The notes under the pieces were generated by a model. That model saw only the letters and a list, made by a program, of their open reading frames with translations. It made no database searches and was not told where the DNA came from. 43,693 nt of DNA from Streptomyces diastatochromogenes. GTDB lineage: Bacteria; Actinomycetota; Actinomycetes; Streptomycetales; Streptomycetaceae. Below are positions 1 through 8,042 of the stretch, piece after piece; the first letter of the stretch is position 1, and each line of letters starts with the position of its first letter. Both the position numbers and the translations under genes were made by a program. The stretch lies in NCBI GenBank assembly GCA_001550305.1, contig LRTP01000367.1, forward strand, positions 1 through 43,693, read 5' to 3'.

Positions 1-651
1 GCACGTGGTCGCGGCGCGCTCGTCCGCCCAGCGCTCCACGGTGTAGGCGACTGCGGCGGCCGAGGGCCGCAGCAGCGGGTTGCAGGTGGCGGCCAGGTGG
101 GCGGCGGCGACGAAGGCGTAGTGGTGGCAGGCCAGGTGGGCATGTTCGTGCGCGAGCATGGCCTTGCGGTCGGCGTCGTTGAGAGCGTCCAGCATGCCGG
201 TGGACACCACCACCCGGCCGGGCAGGCCGGGCAGCGCGTACGCGTCGGGGACCGTGTCGTCCACGACCACCAGCTGGCCGGGCCCGGGCAGGCAGGCCGC
301 CTCGAACGCCGCGGCGGCCAGTGCCCGCATCCGGCGCCACAGCATCCGAACACCCGCCAGCACTGCGGCCACGAGCAGCGAACCCGCGACGGCGGCCTCG
401 ATCTTCGACACCGAGTCACCCGCGCGCACGGTGGCCAGCGACCAGCCGCCCACCAGGGCGGCCAGCGGCAGCCGCACCAGGCCCGCCACGACCAGCACCC
501 CGAGGGCCACGCAGCTCAGCGCTGCCAGCGCCAGCGCGCAGGTGGTCAGCAGCCACGTGGCCAGCCACGGTGCCAGTCGTTCGGTCAGCGGCCGTGCGGC
601 CAGCGCGGCCGGGACGGGGAAGAGGAGGGGCAGGTAGATCAGCAAGTGCAT
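1..651 (-). CDS. M56 family (BlaR1/MecR1-like) membrane metallopeptidase, partial
   Basis: Open to the window edge, so the C-terminus is missing; 217 codons are visible. The N-terminus has several hydrophobic stretches (membrane helices), followed by a soluble zinc-protease segment with the motif HEHAH (HExxH) encoded near 143-160. In this family the membrane protease senses a signal and cleaves the partner BlaI-type repressor. The start is set at ATG 651, 10 bases after the upstream repressor stop; GTG codons at 654 and 657 are also possible. It lies directly downstream of a BlaI-family gene, the usual order for this pair. The Streptomyces members are abundant and mostly not linked to beta-lactam resistance, so the signal is unknown. 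Confidence 0.85.
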   Translation of the reverse strand, partial: MHLLIYLPLLFPVPAALAARPLTERLAPWLATWLLTTCALALAALSCVALGVLVVAGLVRLPLAALVGGWSLATVRAGDSVSKIEAAVAGSLLVAAVLAGVRMLWRRMRALAAAAFEAACLPGPGQLVVVDDTVPDAYALPGLPGRVVVSTGMLDALNDADRKAMLAHEHAHLACHHYAFVAAAHLAATCNPLLRPSAAAVAYTVERWADERAATTC

Positions 652-661
652 CACCACCGGC

Positions 662-1045
662 TCACTCCTGGTCCGGAAGATCGCCGAGAAGCTGCCGCAG
701 CAACTGCTCATCCCGGGCAGGCAGGTCCTCCACGAACCGGGAAAGGACCGCCTCGGGGTCCGGGTCGGACTCCAGTACCTGGCGCATGCGTCGTGCGGTC
801 AGTCCATGGGCATCGGCGACCGGCGCGTACGCGTAGGCGCGGCCCTGCTTGCTGCGGGCCAGCAGCCCCTTGTCGAACAACCTCGACAGCACTGTCACCA
901 CCGTGCTGTAGGACAGATCGTCGCCCAGCCGCTGCAGTACTTCTCCCGGGGTCTGCGCCTGCCGACAGGCCTGCAGCAGGGCCAGGACCTCGGCCTCCAG
1001 CGCGCCGCCTGGTCTGCGCTCACCCGGAGCAGGGCCGGTGTTCAT
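662..1045 (-). CDS. BlaI/MecI/CopY family winged-helix repressor
   Basis: 127 aa, typical length for the family. The N-terminal two thirds read as a winged helix, including the recognition-helix segment YSTVVTVLSRLFDKGLLAR and the wing with GRAYAYAP; the C-terminal part is the helical dimerisation region. Such repressors bind TACA-type palindromes and are inactivated by the M56 protease encoded next to them. The start ATG 1045 has GAAAGG about 10 bases upstream. The stop is followed within 10 bases by the protease start, so the two are one operon. Matching palindromes lie just upstream, indicating autoregulation and probable control of the divergent PAP2 gene. Confidence 0.92.
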   Translation of the reverse strand: MNTGPAPGERRPGGALEAEVLALLQACRQAQTPGEVLQRLGDDLSYSTVVTVLSRLFDKGLLARSKQGRAYAYAPVADAHGLTARRMRQVLESDPDPEAVLSRFVEDLPARDEQLLRQLLGDLPDQE

Positions 1046-1070
1046 GACTTGGATACCTTTCGTTCATCAT

Positions 1071-1108
1071 CTACAGTCCTGTAGAACTTCTACGCGATCG
1101 TAGAAGTT
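1071..1108. promoter_or_regulatory. Two adjacent BlaI-type operator palindromes
   Basis: CTACAGTCCTGTAG (1071-1084) contains TACA-N4-TGTA. Immediately after it is a 24-base palindrome (1085-1108) with perfect 10-base arms AACTTCTACG/CGTAGAAGTT around CGAT; its centre reads TACG-N4-CGTA, a variant of the same box 19 bases further on. They sit 26 to 63 bases before the BlaI start, where an autorepressor would act. Binding by this particular BlaI is inferred from the family's known half-site. Confidence 0.75.
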
Positions 1109-1196
1109 GCCGTGCCGAGTCTGTCATGCCTTGCGGGCGCGGCACGCGCGGTCAACGCCCGCTTTCCCGGAAACGGCGCACACCGCCCTGAAGTTT

Positions 1197-1208
1197 TACA
1201 CGCCTGTA
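1197..1208. promoter_or_regulatory. BlaI-type box upstream of the PAP2 gene
   Basis: TACACGCCTGTA has the same TACA-N4-TGTA form as the box at 1072-1083 and lies 54 bases before the PAP2 start. This suggests the phosphatase belongs to the BlaI regulon. Regulation is inferred from the shared motif only. Confidence 0.6.
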
Positions 1209-1261
1209 GATGTATGGGGTGCTGCCCGCCAGCACGCCCCGACCTTGGGAGACCCCGCTTG

Positions 1262-1909
1262 ATGACAGTGCAGTCCGCGGCCCAGCTCGCCTTCGACGGC
1301 TCTTCCGTCGACGGCTCGCTGTTCACCACCGTCACCGACTTCGCCCGCGACACCCCATGGCTCAACACCCCGATCGAGCTGTGGACCAACGCCGGCCTGG
1401 GGGTGTTCGCGGTGCTCATGCTGATGGGCTGGTGGAATGCCCGCCGCCGCGATGCCCGGTCGATGGCCCTGGCTCTGGCCGCGCCGGCCGCCGTGGTGGC
1501 CGCCTTCGCCGTCGCCGAGGTGGCCAAGAAACTGGTTGCGGAGGTGCGGCCGTGCTACTCGCTGCCCCACGCCTACCTCGTCGACGCCTGCCCCGCGCGC
1601 ACCGACTACGCCTTCCCCAGCGGCCACAGCACCACCGCGTTCGCCGCCGTGGCGGCCCTATGGCTTCTCGACCGGCGCCTGTCCGCCATCGCCGCCGTCT
1701 TCGCGGTACTGGAGGGCTTCACCCGCGTCTACGTCGGCGCCCACTACCCCCACGACGTCCTCGGCGCCGCCCTCATCGCACTGCCCGTCGCCTACCTGGC
1801 CAGCCGCCTCATGAGCCGCCTCGCCACCCCGCTCGTCGCCCACCTGCGCACCGGAGTCCTGCACCCCGTACTCACCGTCGCTCCCGCCGGCGCCCACTCC
1901 GCCCGCTGA
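1262..1909 (+). CDS. PAP2 family membrane phosphatase
   Basis: 215 aa from ATG 1262; an open frame extends back to 1112, but ATG 1262 has GGGAG about 10 bases upstream and matches the family N-terminus. The three PAP2 signature blocks are present: K-x6-RP (KKLVAEVRP), PSGH (YAFPSGHSTTAF) and R-x5-H-x3-D (TRVYVGAHYPHD). Alternating hydrophobic stretches predict about five to six membrane helices. Members dephosphorylate lipid phosphates such as undecaprenyl pyrophosphate or phosphatidic acid at the outer membrane face. Because it faces a BlaI gene and shares its box, a role in cell-envelope stress is plausible. The exact substrate cannot be told. Confidence 0.9.
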   Translation: MTVQSAAQLAFDGSSVDGSLFTTVTDFARDTPWLNTPIELWTNAGLGVFAVLMLMGWWNARRRDARSMALALAAPAAVVAAFAVAEVAKKLVAEVRPCYSLPHAYLVDACPARTDYAFPSGHSTTAFAAVAALWLLDRRLSAIAAVFAVLEGFTRVYVGAHYPHDVLGAALIALPVAYLASRLMSRLATPLVAHLRTGVLHPVLTVAPAGAHSAR

Positions 1910-2109
1910 CCAGCCGGCCCAACAGAACCAGCCGGCTCCGCCCCGCGCCCGGCGTGCCGGCCGACCTTGCTGCTGAACCTGTGGAACCACCTGACCGTTG
2001 CCATGCCGACACCGCCGCCCCAACGCACCGCACGCGCCGCCTCGTGAACCTGCGACTGTCGGGTGACTGATCCACCAAGTGTGCTGCCGCGCCCCGGGTC
2101 TGGACATGC

Positions 2110-2142
2110 CTGAGGGGCCAACACATCGTGCTGGCCCCTCAG
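2110..2142. terminator. Bidirectional hairpin terminator
   Basis: An 11-bp perfect stem (CTGAGGGGCCA / TGGCCCCTCAG) with an 11-base loop lies between the 3' end of the tRNA (minus strand) and the PAP2 gene (plus strand). It suits termination from both sides; there is no long U tract, as is usual in Streptomyces. Confidence 0.7.
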
Positions 2143-2149
2143 GTTTCAG

Positions 2150-2223
2150 TAGCGGGGACAGGATTTGAACCTGCGACCTCTGGGTTATGAGCCCAGCGAG
2201 CTACCGAGCTGCTCCACCCCGCG
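2150..2223 (-). tRNA. Initiator tRNA-fMet (CAT anticodon)
   Basis: A full cloverleaf reads on the minus strand. The acceptor stem has a mismatch at position 1-72 (C·U) and discriminator A73, the D loop is standard, the anticodon stem has three consecutive G:C pairs around CTCATAA (anticodon CAT), and the T arm has GGTTCAAATCC. The 1-72 mismatch plus the GGG/CCC anticodon stem mark an initiator tRNA. CCA is not encoded. Confidence 0.95.
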
Positions 2224-2504
2224 TCGGATTGCTCCACCCTACGCCAACCATCCCGCCCCCGAGACCATGATCTCCTGCCCGCCGTGAGGGGCGTCGGCGG
2301 TCGCGGCTGCCACTTCCTCCGCTTCCCTCGAGCCCCTCGTCGGCCGCCAGGCCGTGAATCCGCCGGCTTACCGAGAGTGCGCTGAGCGCCGGACGGGTTC
2401 CCCCGATGGGCTGGCCTTCCCCGCCTTGGCGGTGCCTGGACCGGCATTGACGTCTACGGTCGGCGGACGCGTACAGGCGCGGCACGCAACGCGGGGGGAG
2501 TGGG

Positions 2505-3146
2505 ATGAGGAGTTGGGAGAGGGCGCTGGCGGTGCTGGAGGCGCTGTGCGAGCGCGGTCAGGCGGCCGGGCACGGCTGGACGCTCGACGCGGAGCTCCTC
2601 CCGCCGCACCAGCAACAGGTGAACGCGCTGGAGAGTCAGGGCCTGGTGGAGCTTGCCGGGCGGGAGGACCGTGCGGAGCTGTCGGTTCTGGAGGGCCGGC
2701 CCGTGCGGTGGGCTGCCCGCCCGACTTCGTACGGCCATGACACCCTCGCCTACGGCTGCTCCCGCCCCCGGGCCGAGCCCCCGCACGGCAGGGAGGAATC
2801 GGACCGGCAGGCGGTGGAACTGATCCCGTCGCAGATGGCGGCGCTGCGGGTGTTCGTAGGCCTCACCGGCCAGCTCCGGGTGGCGCCCGCTGAGGGGCTG
2901 GCGGAGCAGGTCAGGGCAGCCTCGTGCGATCACGGGATCAAGCGGTGGCGGCTGTATCTGACGGAGGAGCAGATGGGGTCCGTGGCGTACGGGTTGTGGC
3001 TGCATCGGATGACGGGCTCCGCCGCGGAGGCCAATCGCTTCGCCCGCGAGTACGGCGTCGAGCACAGCCCGGCCCGGGCCTCGGACAACCCGTCGGAGGG
3101 CGGAGCGGCCGCGCGGGGCGGTGCGGGGGTCGGCGGGCAAGGGTGA
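2505..3146 (+). CDS. Small Streptomyces family protein (probably DUF6417)
   Basis: 213 aa; start ATG 2505 with a strong GGGGGGAG just upstream. No enzyme motif is visible. The N-terminal half looks like a helical winged-helix-type domain (ALAVLEALCERGQAAGHGW), and the C-terminal half contains the conserved-looking segments IPSQMAALRVFVGLTGQLRV and WRLYLTEEQMGSVAYGLW. The tail is Gly/Ala/Arg-rich. I recognise the C-terminal pattern as that of a Streptomyces-specific family, probably DUF6417, function unknown. A decayed second copy lies at 4099-4521. The downstream neighbour is convergent. Confidence 0.75.
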   Translation: MRSWERALAVLEALCERGQAAGHGWTLDAELLPPHQQQVNALESQGLVELAGREDRAELSVLEGRPVRWAARPTSYGHDTLAYGCSRPRAEPPHGREESDRQAVELIPSQMAALRVFVGLTGQLRVAPAEGLAEQVRAASCDHGIKRWRLYLTEEQMGSVAYGLWLHRMTGSAAEANRFAREYGVEHSPARASDNPSEGGAAARGGAGVGGQG

Positions 3147-3288
3147 CGGTGATGGGCGCGGGCCCCTGCAGACCCTGGCCGCTCGCGCCGCGCTCCTGGG
3201 ACAGAGCTGCTGGGCTCCCGCGCCGCATGGGCGCAGCCGGTCCCCTCTGGATCCCGTCACGCGGCGCGGTCTACGGCCTCCCTGGAGG

Positions 3289-3813
3289 TCAGCCGATGCC
3301 GGTGACCTGGAGTGCGGTGGTCCAGTTGTTCTTGATGGCGCTGCGGGCGGCGGACAGGGTGATGGTGCCGTTGCAGACGGCGTTCTTCAGTTTCGTCTCG
3401 GTGCCGTCTTTGGTGTAGGCGGTCTTCGTGCCGTAGTGCGGCTCGGGCCACAGGTTGCCGGGGTCGCGGGGCGCACCGCCGAGCTCCAGCGGCACGAGGT
3501 GGTCTTCCTCGTAGTCCGACATGTTGGTGTCGGAGTAGCCGTAGTCGATGATGCCCTGCGCCTTGAGGGGGTTGGTGTAGGACGTGGGGGGCCGGACGGT
3601 GGCGGTCCAGCCGGACACGCAGATGGTGCTGCCTATGTTCGACTGGGTGACGTTGGGGTTGTAGGAGCCGGGTGTGCAGGAGGAGTCGGGCAGCGGCAGG
3701 TAGGACTGGGAACAGGCGGAGGCGTGTGCGGTGCCGCTCACCGCGATGATGAGGCCGGCGGCGGTCATGCCGAGGGCGGTGGTGGTGGCGGTGACGCGGC
3801 GCAGAGGTCGCAT
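3289..3813 (-). CDS. Secreted HNH-like protein
   Basis: 174 aa from ATG 3813 (GGGAG 6 bases upstream); the longer upstream frame lacks ribosome-site support. A Sec signal peptide is clear: basic MRPLRR, a hydrophobic core, and an AHA-SA cleavage site near residue 32. The mature part has four cysteines and the core EEDHLVPLELGG followed by NLWPEP, a beta-beta-alpha-metal (HNH-like) nuclease pattern, then a C-terminal helical segment with NNWTTAL. A paralogue is encoded as a lipoprotein at 4701. The likely role is an exported nuclease, either nutrient scavenging or a toxin; activity is inferred. The canonical last His of HNH is not obvious, so it may be a degenerate nuclease fold. Confidence 0.7.
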   Translation of the reverse strand: MRPLRRVTATTTALGMTAAGLIIAVSGTAHASACSQSYLPLPDSSCTPGSYNPNVTQSNIGSTICVSGWTATVRPPTSYTNPLKAQGIIDYGYSDTNMSDYEEDHLVPLELGGAPRDPGNLWPEPHYGTKTAYTKDGTETKLKNAVCNGTITLSAARSAIKNNWTTALQVTGIG

Positions 3814-4098
3814 TTGGGGTCTCCCGCTTTTGGCCCGTAGGTGAGGTTCCGGGCGGCTGACGGAATGACAGCACCCGCCGGATCTATGCGGGTAGACGCA
3901 GGCGGTGAATATCTGGTGACCTGCACCTTCTCCATACCAGGGCATGGGCGAGCCTTGCCCAAAGCAGCAGTTTCGCTTGGGACTTGAGCCGAAGAACGCG
4001 GCCGCGGCGAAGGACTCAAAAGCCTTGGGCATCTCGCCGGCACCCTGCCCCTGACCCGCTGACACAGCAGGAACCCGCGCATCACACCACAGCGCTGC

Positions 4099-4521
4099 TC
4101 AGCCGACGGGAGGCCCGCGAGCGGTCTCTCCCGTGCGGTGGGCGGCACGGCTGACCCCGTCCCCGGCCACGGCACTCTCACCTACGACCAGTCCCGTCCC
4201 CGGGCCGAGCCCCCGCCCGGCGGGGAGGAAGTAGACCGGCAGGCGATGGAGCTGATTCCGTCGCAGATGGCGGCGCTGCGCGTGGCGGAGCAGGTCAGGG
4301 CGGCCTCGTGCGACCACGGGATCAAACGGTGGCGGCTGCATCTGACGCAGATGCAGATGGATTCGGTGGCATATGGGTTGTGGCTGCGCCGGATGACTGG
4401 CTCGGCCGCGGAGGCCAACCCCTTCGCCCGCGAGTACGGCGTCGTGCACAGCCCGGCACGGGACTTGGGCGAGGGACCTCCGGCCGCGCGGGGCGGTGCG
4501 GGGATCGGCGGGCGAGGGTGA
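4099..4521 (+). pseudogene. Decayed second copy of the DUF6417-like gene
   Basis: The region repeats the C-terminal half of the 2505-3146 gene. Shared stretches include RPRAEPP, IPSQMAALRV, AEQVRAASCDHGIKRWR and MTGSAAEAN. The first half of the gene is absent. The reading frame shifts near 4150 relative to the intact copy, and 48 bases (16 codons between ALRV and AEQV) are missing. An open frame from GTG 4138 would still give 127 aa, so a short product cannot be excluded, but the pattern is that of a broken duplicate. Confidence 0.7.
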
Positions 4522-4700
4522 CGTGGCTGGGCTCGTCGGGGCAGGGGCTGAGGGCCTCGGTGAGTGCGGATGCAAGCGACGGGCTACGCGGTGGCGCACT
4601 CGGCATTCTGTCGTGCTTCTTGGCGCGGGCCCCGGCCGGTGTGCTGATGCGCTGGCCGGGCAGTATGTGCGCAGCCATTGCCTGCTCGTGAGGGGTCATC

Positions 4701-5372
4701 ATGCGCTCCAGCTACCGTGCCGCGTCATCCGTGCTGTTCGCCGCGGTGTTCCTGGCGGGCTGCTCGCCGGCCGCAACGGGCGGATCTGCCGCGTCCCCGG
4801 CCGGGACTTCGGCCACGAAGCCTTCGGGTACGGACGCGCGCGGCGGCCCTCAGGGGGCGATCGCAGTCGGGGCCGGCCCGCAGACCACCTACACCGTCCA
4901 GAAGCAGCCCCCGGCGGGCAGTTGCCACTTCCGGTACGAGAAGGGGGAGCCGCTGGAGGACCCGGCGTGCACGCCGGGCGCGATCTCTCCGGCGGTCACG
5001 CAGGCGAACCTGAAGTCCACGATCTGCCGCAAGGGCGGCTACACCTCCGGCATCCGGCCATCCACCTCCGTCACCGGCAAGGAGAAGGCGCTGAACGCGG
5101 CCTCGTACGGCTACAAGGGCCCCATGGGCGATGCCGAGTACGACCACCTGATCAGCCTGCAGCTCGGCGGCGACCCCAACGATGCCCGGAATCTGTGGGT
5201 CGAGCCGCCCGACCCGGGCCACAAGAAGGGCGGCGGGGTCAACAACCGCAAGGACCCAGTGGAGACGAAACTCCACACCGCGGTCTGCTCCGGCAAGGTC
5301 ACCCTCACGGCCGCGCAGAAAGCCATCGTCACCGACTGGACCACGGCTCTGAGCACCCTCGGCCTTGGGTGA
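4701..5372 (+). CDS. Lipoprotein with HNH-like domain
   Basis: 223 aa; ATG 4701. A lipobox is visible (FLAGC, Cys about residue 21), followed by a Ser/Thr/Ala/Gly-rich spacer to about residue 55. The C-terminal domain (about 70-223) matches the secreted protein at 3289-3813: YDHLISLQLGG, NLWVEP, a Lys-rich loop, ETKLHTAVCSGKVTL and a terminal DWTTAL. It is therefore a surface-anchored paralogue of the secreted HNH-like protein. Nuclease function is inferred from the DH...N arrangement only. A strong terminator follows at 5451-5482, so it is probably monocistronic. Confidence 0.72.
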   Translation: MRSSYRAASSVLFAAVFLAGCSPAATGGSAASPAGTSATKPSGTDARGGPQGAIAVGAGPQTTYTVQKQPPAGSCHFRYEKGEPLEDPACTPGAISPAVTQANLKSTICRKGGYTSGIRPSTSVTGKEKALNAASYGYKGPMGDAEYDHLISLQLGGDPNDARNLWVEPPDPGHKKGGGVNNRKDPVETKLHTAVCSGKVTLTAAQKAIVTDWTTALSTLGLG

Positions 5373-5450
5373 GGGCGCCGCGGTTGGAGGATGTCCCGTC
5401 GGACTACCGGTAGGTCCCCGGCGGGTCTACGGCAGTCCTCACAGCTGAAG

Positions 5451-5482
5451 GCCCCGGCTGGACGGGGGAGACCAGCCGGGGC
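5451..5482 (+). terminator. Hairpin terminator
   Basis: GCCCCGGCTGG and CCAGCCGGGGC form an 11-bp perfect stem with a 10-base loop, 80 bases after the lipoprotein stop. Confidence 0.75.
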
Positions 5483-6113
5483 GGCAGGTGGTGGCGTGCG
5501 GAGGGCGGTCGCCTCGCGGCGGAAGGCTCCATGGGGCTTCAGCCGGACGATCGTCCCCATGGGCTATAGGTGAGACCCGGGGACCCTGTCCCCTCCGCAG
5601 CCACACTTTAATGAACGGTCAACTTTCCCGGGTTGTTCCCTCGACTGCCGGCGGCCGCTGTGAGGTGGCACACCCGCCGGTCTCCTGGGGATGCGGGGAA
5701 AGCCGAGGAAGTGTGCCGCCTGTGTCGGCTCGGCCGATGATTCAGGGGCGGCAGTGAGCAAGACCGAACTGCCTGATAGCGGAGGCAGCCGACAGCAAAG
5801 AGACCGATTTCAGCTTCCCACCAAGGGCCCGGGCCACGGTGTACGGGCAGGCCCCGTGGCTGGCAACTGCAGGCCTGGCAGGGTGCCAGTGTCCCGGTCG
5901 GTCGCTCTTCTGCGGAGGCGCGGTGCCGGGGCGTTCGGCCGGGCTGGGTGATATCCGCTGCCCATGCGTGACACCCGTTCACCTATGACTGAAACAGACC
6001 AAAACGGTGTGCAGTCTTTGCGCTTCCTGTGCTTGGATGGCGCCAACGCGACGGGGGTACGCGGGAGTTGACGTTGTGCCGTCGTCGGTTGAGACCAACA
6101 CCGGGGGTACAAC
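5483..6113. other. Long intergenic region before the secreted DNase gene
   Basis: No convincing gene is seen in either strand; the open frames here lack ribosome sites and family signals. TTGACG at 6068-6073 could be a -35 element for the DNase gene, but no good -10 is visible at the right distance. No recognisable riboswitch. Confidence 0.4.
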
Positions 6114-7160
6114 TTGAAAACGAGAAAGCTGCTCACTACAGGGGCCGTGGCGCTGGGACTGCTCGCAACGGCCGCCCCGTCAGCATCAGCTGCGGCCGGC
6201 CCGTCGGGTGACGGACAGCTGCGCGTCACCATCGGCCAGCCCGGGTCCCGGGCGAGCGCTCTGGCCAGCCCGGCCGCGATCGCGTCCTGCACCGTCAACC
6301 GCATCACGGTCAACCGCTTCAGCGAGTGCGAGTGGGTCACCGTCCATCTCGACGTCGTGAAAGTCATCAACGGGCGCCCGGTCATCGAGGGCACCGCCGA
6401 CTTCAGCGTCAAGCACCAGATGACACTGAAGACCAACTCGGCCAACTGGAGTGAGAAGTTCACCGTCTCCAAGGCGGTCACCACGGGCCAGGGCAACGGC
6501 GTCGCCGTCAAGTTCTCCGCCACCTCCGGCGGCGGCACCAGGGCCACCGTCCACTTCCAGCAGGGCCACACCCTCGACAGCGCGGCCAGCGGCAGCGTCG
6601 ACTACAAGACCGCCGCCATCGCCCCCAAGAAGATCAACCCCAAGGCGAAGACCACCTACGGCTACACCTTCACCAAGGCCGGCTACAGCCCCGGCAGCGT
6701 CTCCTACGCCTCCGCCGTCTACCGGTGCGACAACTACTACGGCAGCACCCGGGCCAGCCGGGCCGGATGCGCCATCCCGGAAGCGCCCACCGGGGTGAGC
6801 ATGGTCGGCCTGGCCCGCATCGACGAGGGCATCCGCAACCTGCGCTCCCGCGGCGGCCATTACGGCGACCCGAACGGCGGCAAGCCCCTGCACTGGATGA
6901 TTAACAAGACGCAGGAAGGCCGCAACCGGGCCGCGGTATGCCCGCGGACTGCGCCCGCGGACATGCGCCGCGCCGGCCGCACCTCGTGTGACGAGTACCC
7001 GTTCGCTTCCACCTACGAGGGCGGCACCGCCCTTCCTGCCGCCCAGCGGGCGATCACATGGGTCAAGGTGAATGAGAACAAGGCCCAGGGCGGACGCATC
7101 ACCGCCTGGCGCGGCCAGATGCACGTCATGGATCACGACCCGTTCTACGTGATCGCCTGA
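6114..7160 (+). CDS. Secreted NucA/NucB-type deoxyribonuclease
   Basis: 348 aa from a TTG start at 6114 (GGGGG about 7 bases upstream). The signal peptide is typical (MKTRKLL, hydrophobic core, SASA-A near residue 27). Residues about 30-210 are a Thr/Ser-rich beta-type region without a recognised domain. The C-terminal about 130 residues carry the NucA/NucB DNase signature: AAVCP, then CDEYPFASTYEGG, then NENKAQGG and a terminal DHDPFYVIA. In the family, the DEYP and nearby Asn/Glu residues form the active site of non-specific extracellular DNases, used in nutrient scavenging, biofilm dispersal or competition. A hairpin at 7186 separates it from the next gene, a possible inhibitor. Confidence 0.88.
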   Translation: MKTRKLLTTGAVALGLLATAAPSASAAAGPSGDGQLRVTIGQPGSRASALASPAAIASCTVNRITVNRFSECEWVTVHLDVVKVINGRPVIEGTADFSVKHQMTLKTNSANWSEKFTVSKAVTTGQGNGVAVKFSATSGGGTRATVHFQQGHTLDSAASGSVDYKTAAIAPKKINPKAKTTYGYTFTKAGYSPGSVSYASAVYRCDNYYGSTRASRAGCAIPEAPTGVSMVGLARIDEGIRNLRSRGGHYGDPNGGKPLHWMINKTQEGRNRAAVCPRTAPADMRRAGRTSCDEYPFASTYEGGTALPAAQRAITWVKVNENKAQGGRITAWRGQMHVMDHDPFYVIA

Positions 7161-7185
7161 CCGCGGCTACAGTCCCCGCAAGACT

Positions 7186-7222
7186 GGGTGCCTCTTCCCG
7201 CATCGTCCGGGAGGGGGCACCC
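7186..7222 (+). terminator. Hairpin between DNase gene and next ORF
   Basis: GGGTGCC and GGCACCC close a stem that continues inward through TCTTCCCG/CGGGAGGG. It lies just after the DNase stop (7160) and before the AGGAGG of the next gene, so it may attenuate rather than end transcription. Confidence 0.6.
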
Positions 7223-7245
7223 TGCCCCGTTCAAGGAGGCTTTCC

Positions 7246-7845
7246 ATGCTGGTCCGTGCATCGTCGTTCACTGTCGAGCTCGGCGAAGGCGGCTATCTGA
7301 TCGGCTTCACCGACGACTACGAGTACCCCAAGGAGATGCCCTTCGGCTGGCGCTGCGGCCCCGCCACCGACGCCGGCGCCGTCGTCCTCACCACCACCGA
7401 CACCGGCCCCCTCCAGCTGACCGTCCAGGTCCACGACACCCCGCCGGCACCCGAGACCGGCGCCGAGTGGGAGCCCGCGGAGGAGATCAGCCTGCGAGTC
7501 GACCTCCCCGCCCTCTACGTCGCGACCCTCGAACAGGGCGACATCCTGGATGCGTGGCCGGACGACGAACCTCCCCTGGAGTTCCCGCTCTCATCCGACA
7601 GCTCGGACTGGGTGCGGATGCGCCTGTACTGCCACGCCGACGACCCCGAACCCGGCATCGGCGACCACGGGGAACGCCACCTCGTCCAACTCTGGCCCGC
7701 GCCCCACACACCCCCCATCCACCCCGACATCACCGAAGCGGACCGCCAGGCCCGCGCCGACTACGCCGCGGACATGGCCATGCCGGTGGAGGACTACAGC
7801 ACCACCTACACGGACACGTACCACGGCGAGCAAGACGGACACTGA
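7246..7845 (+). CDS. Hypothetical protein, possible ComJ/Nin-like DNase inhibitor
   Basis: 199 aa; ATG 7246 with a perfect AGGAGG 7 bases upstream. It is acidic (many Asp/Glu), mostly beta-strand in pattern, has no signal peptide, and includes the segment WVRMRLYCHADDP followed by HLVQLWPAP. I do not recognise a named family with certainty. The order of strands (short N-terminal strands, a central acidic part, an L/V-R-L-Y/T-C strand) and the position right after a NucA/NucB DNase recall the Bacillus pair NucA and its inhibitor Nin (ComJ). This is an inference from context and rough layout, not from a clear sequence match. Confidence 0.6.
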   Translation: MLVRASSFTVELGEGGYLIGFTDDYEYPKEMPFGWRCGPATDAGAVVLTTTDTGPLQLTVQVHDTPPAPETGAEWEPAEEISLRVDLPALYVATLEQGDILDAWPDDEPPLEFPLSSDSSDWVRMRLYCHADDPEPGIGDHGERHLVQLWPAPHTPPIHPDITEADRQARADYAADMAMPVEDYSTTYTDTYHGEQDGH

Positions 7846-8042
7846 TGGTGGCTGGCTGCGCCGGCACCGGCGCGGCGGCCGGTGACCCGCGTGGCGAAGC
7901 GGTTGGCCGCGGCGTCGATGTCCTTCGGGGGAGGGTTCGTTGACCAGTCGGCCTCGACGGCGCTAAGTCATCACACAATTGCGGAACGGTTTATCGTGGC
8001 GATTCGCGGTCGCCTGAAGTGAGCGAAGGAGCCGGGGGATTC

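Noticed and set aside
97..1047. Long plus-strand open frame opposite the M56/BlaI genes
   Set aside because: It is the GC-rich antisense shadow of two clear genes and has no family signal.
2150..2223. Initiator tRNA as attachment site for the nuclease/toxin island
   Set aside because: The island lies on the 5' side of the tRNA, whereas integrases normally use the 3' end; no integrase or repeat of the tRNA 3' end was found.
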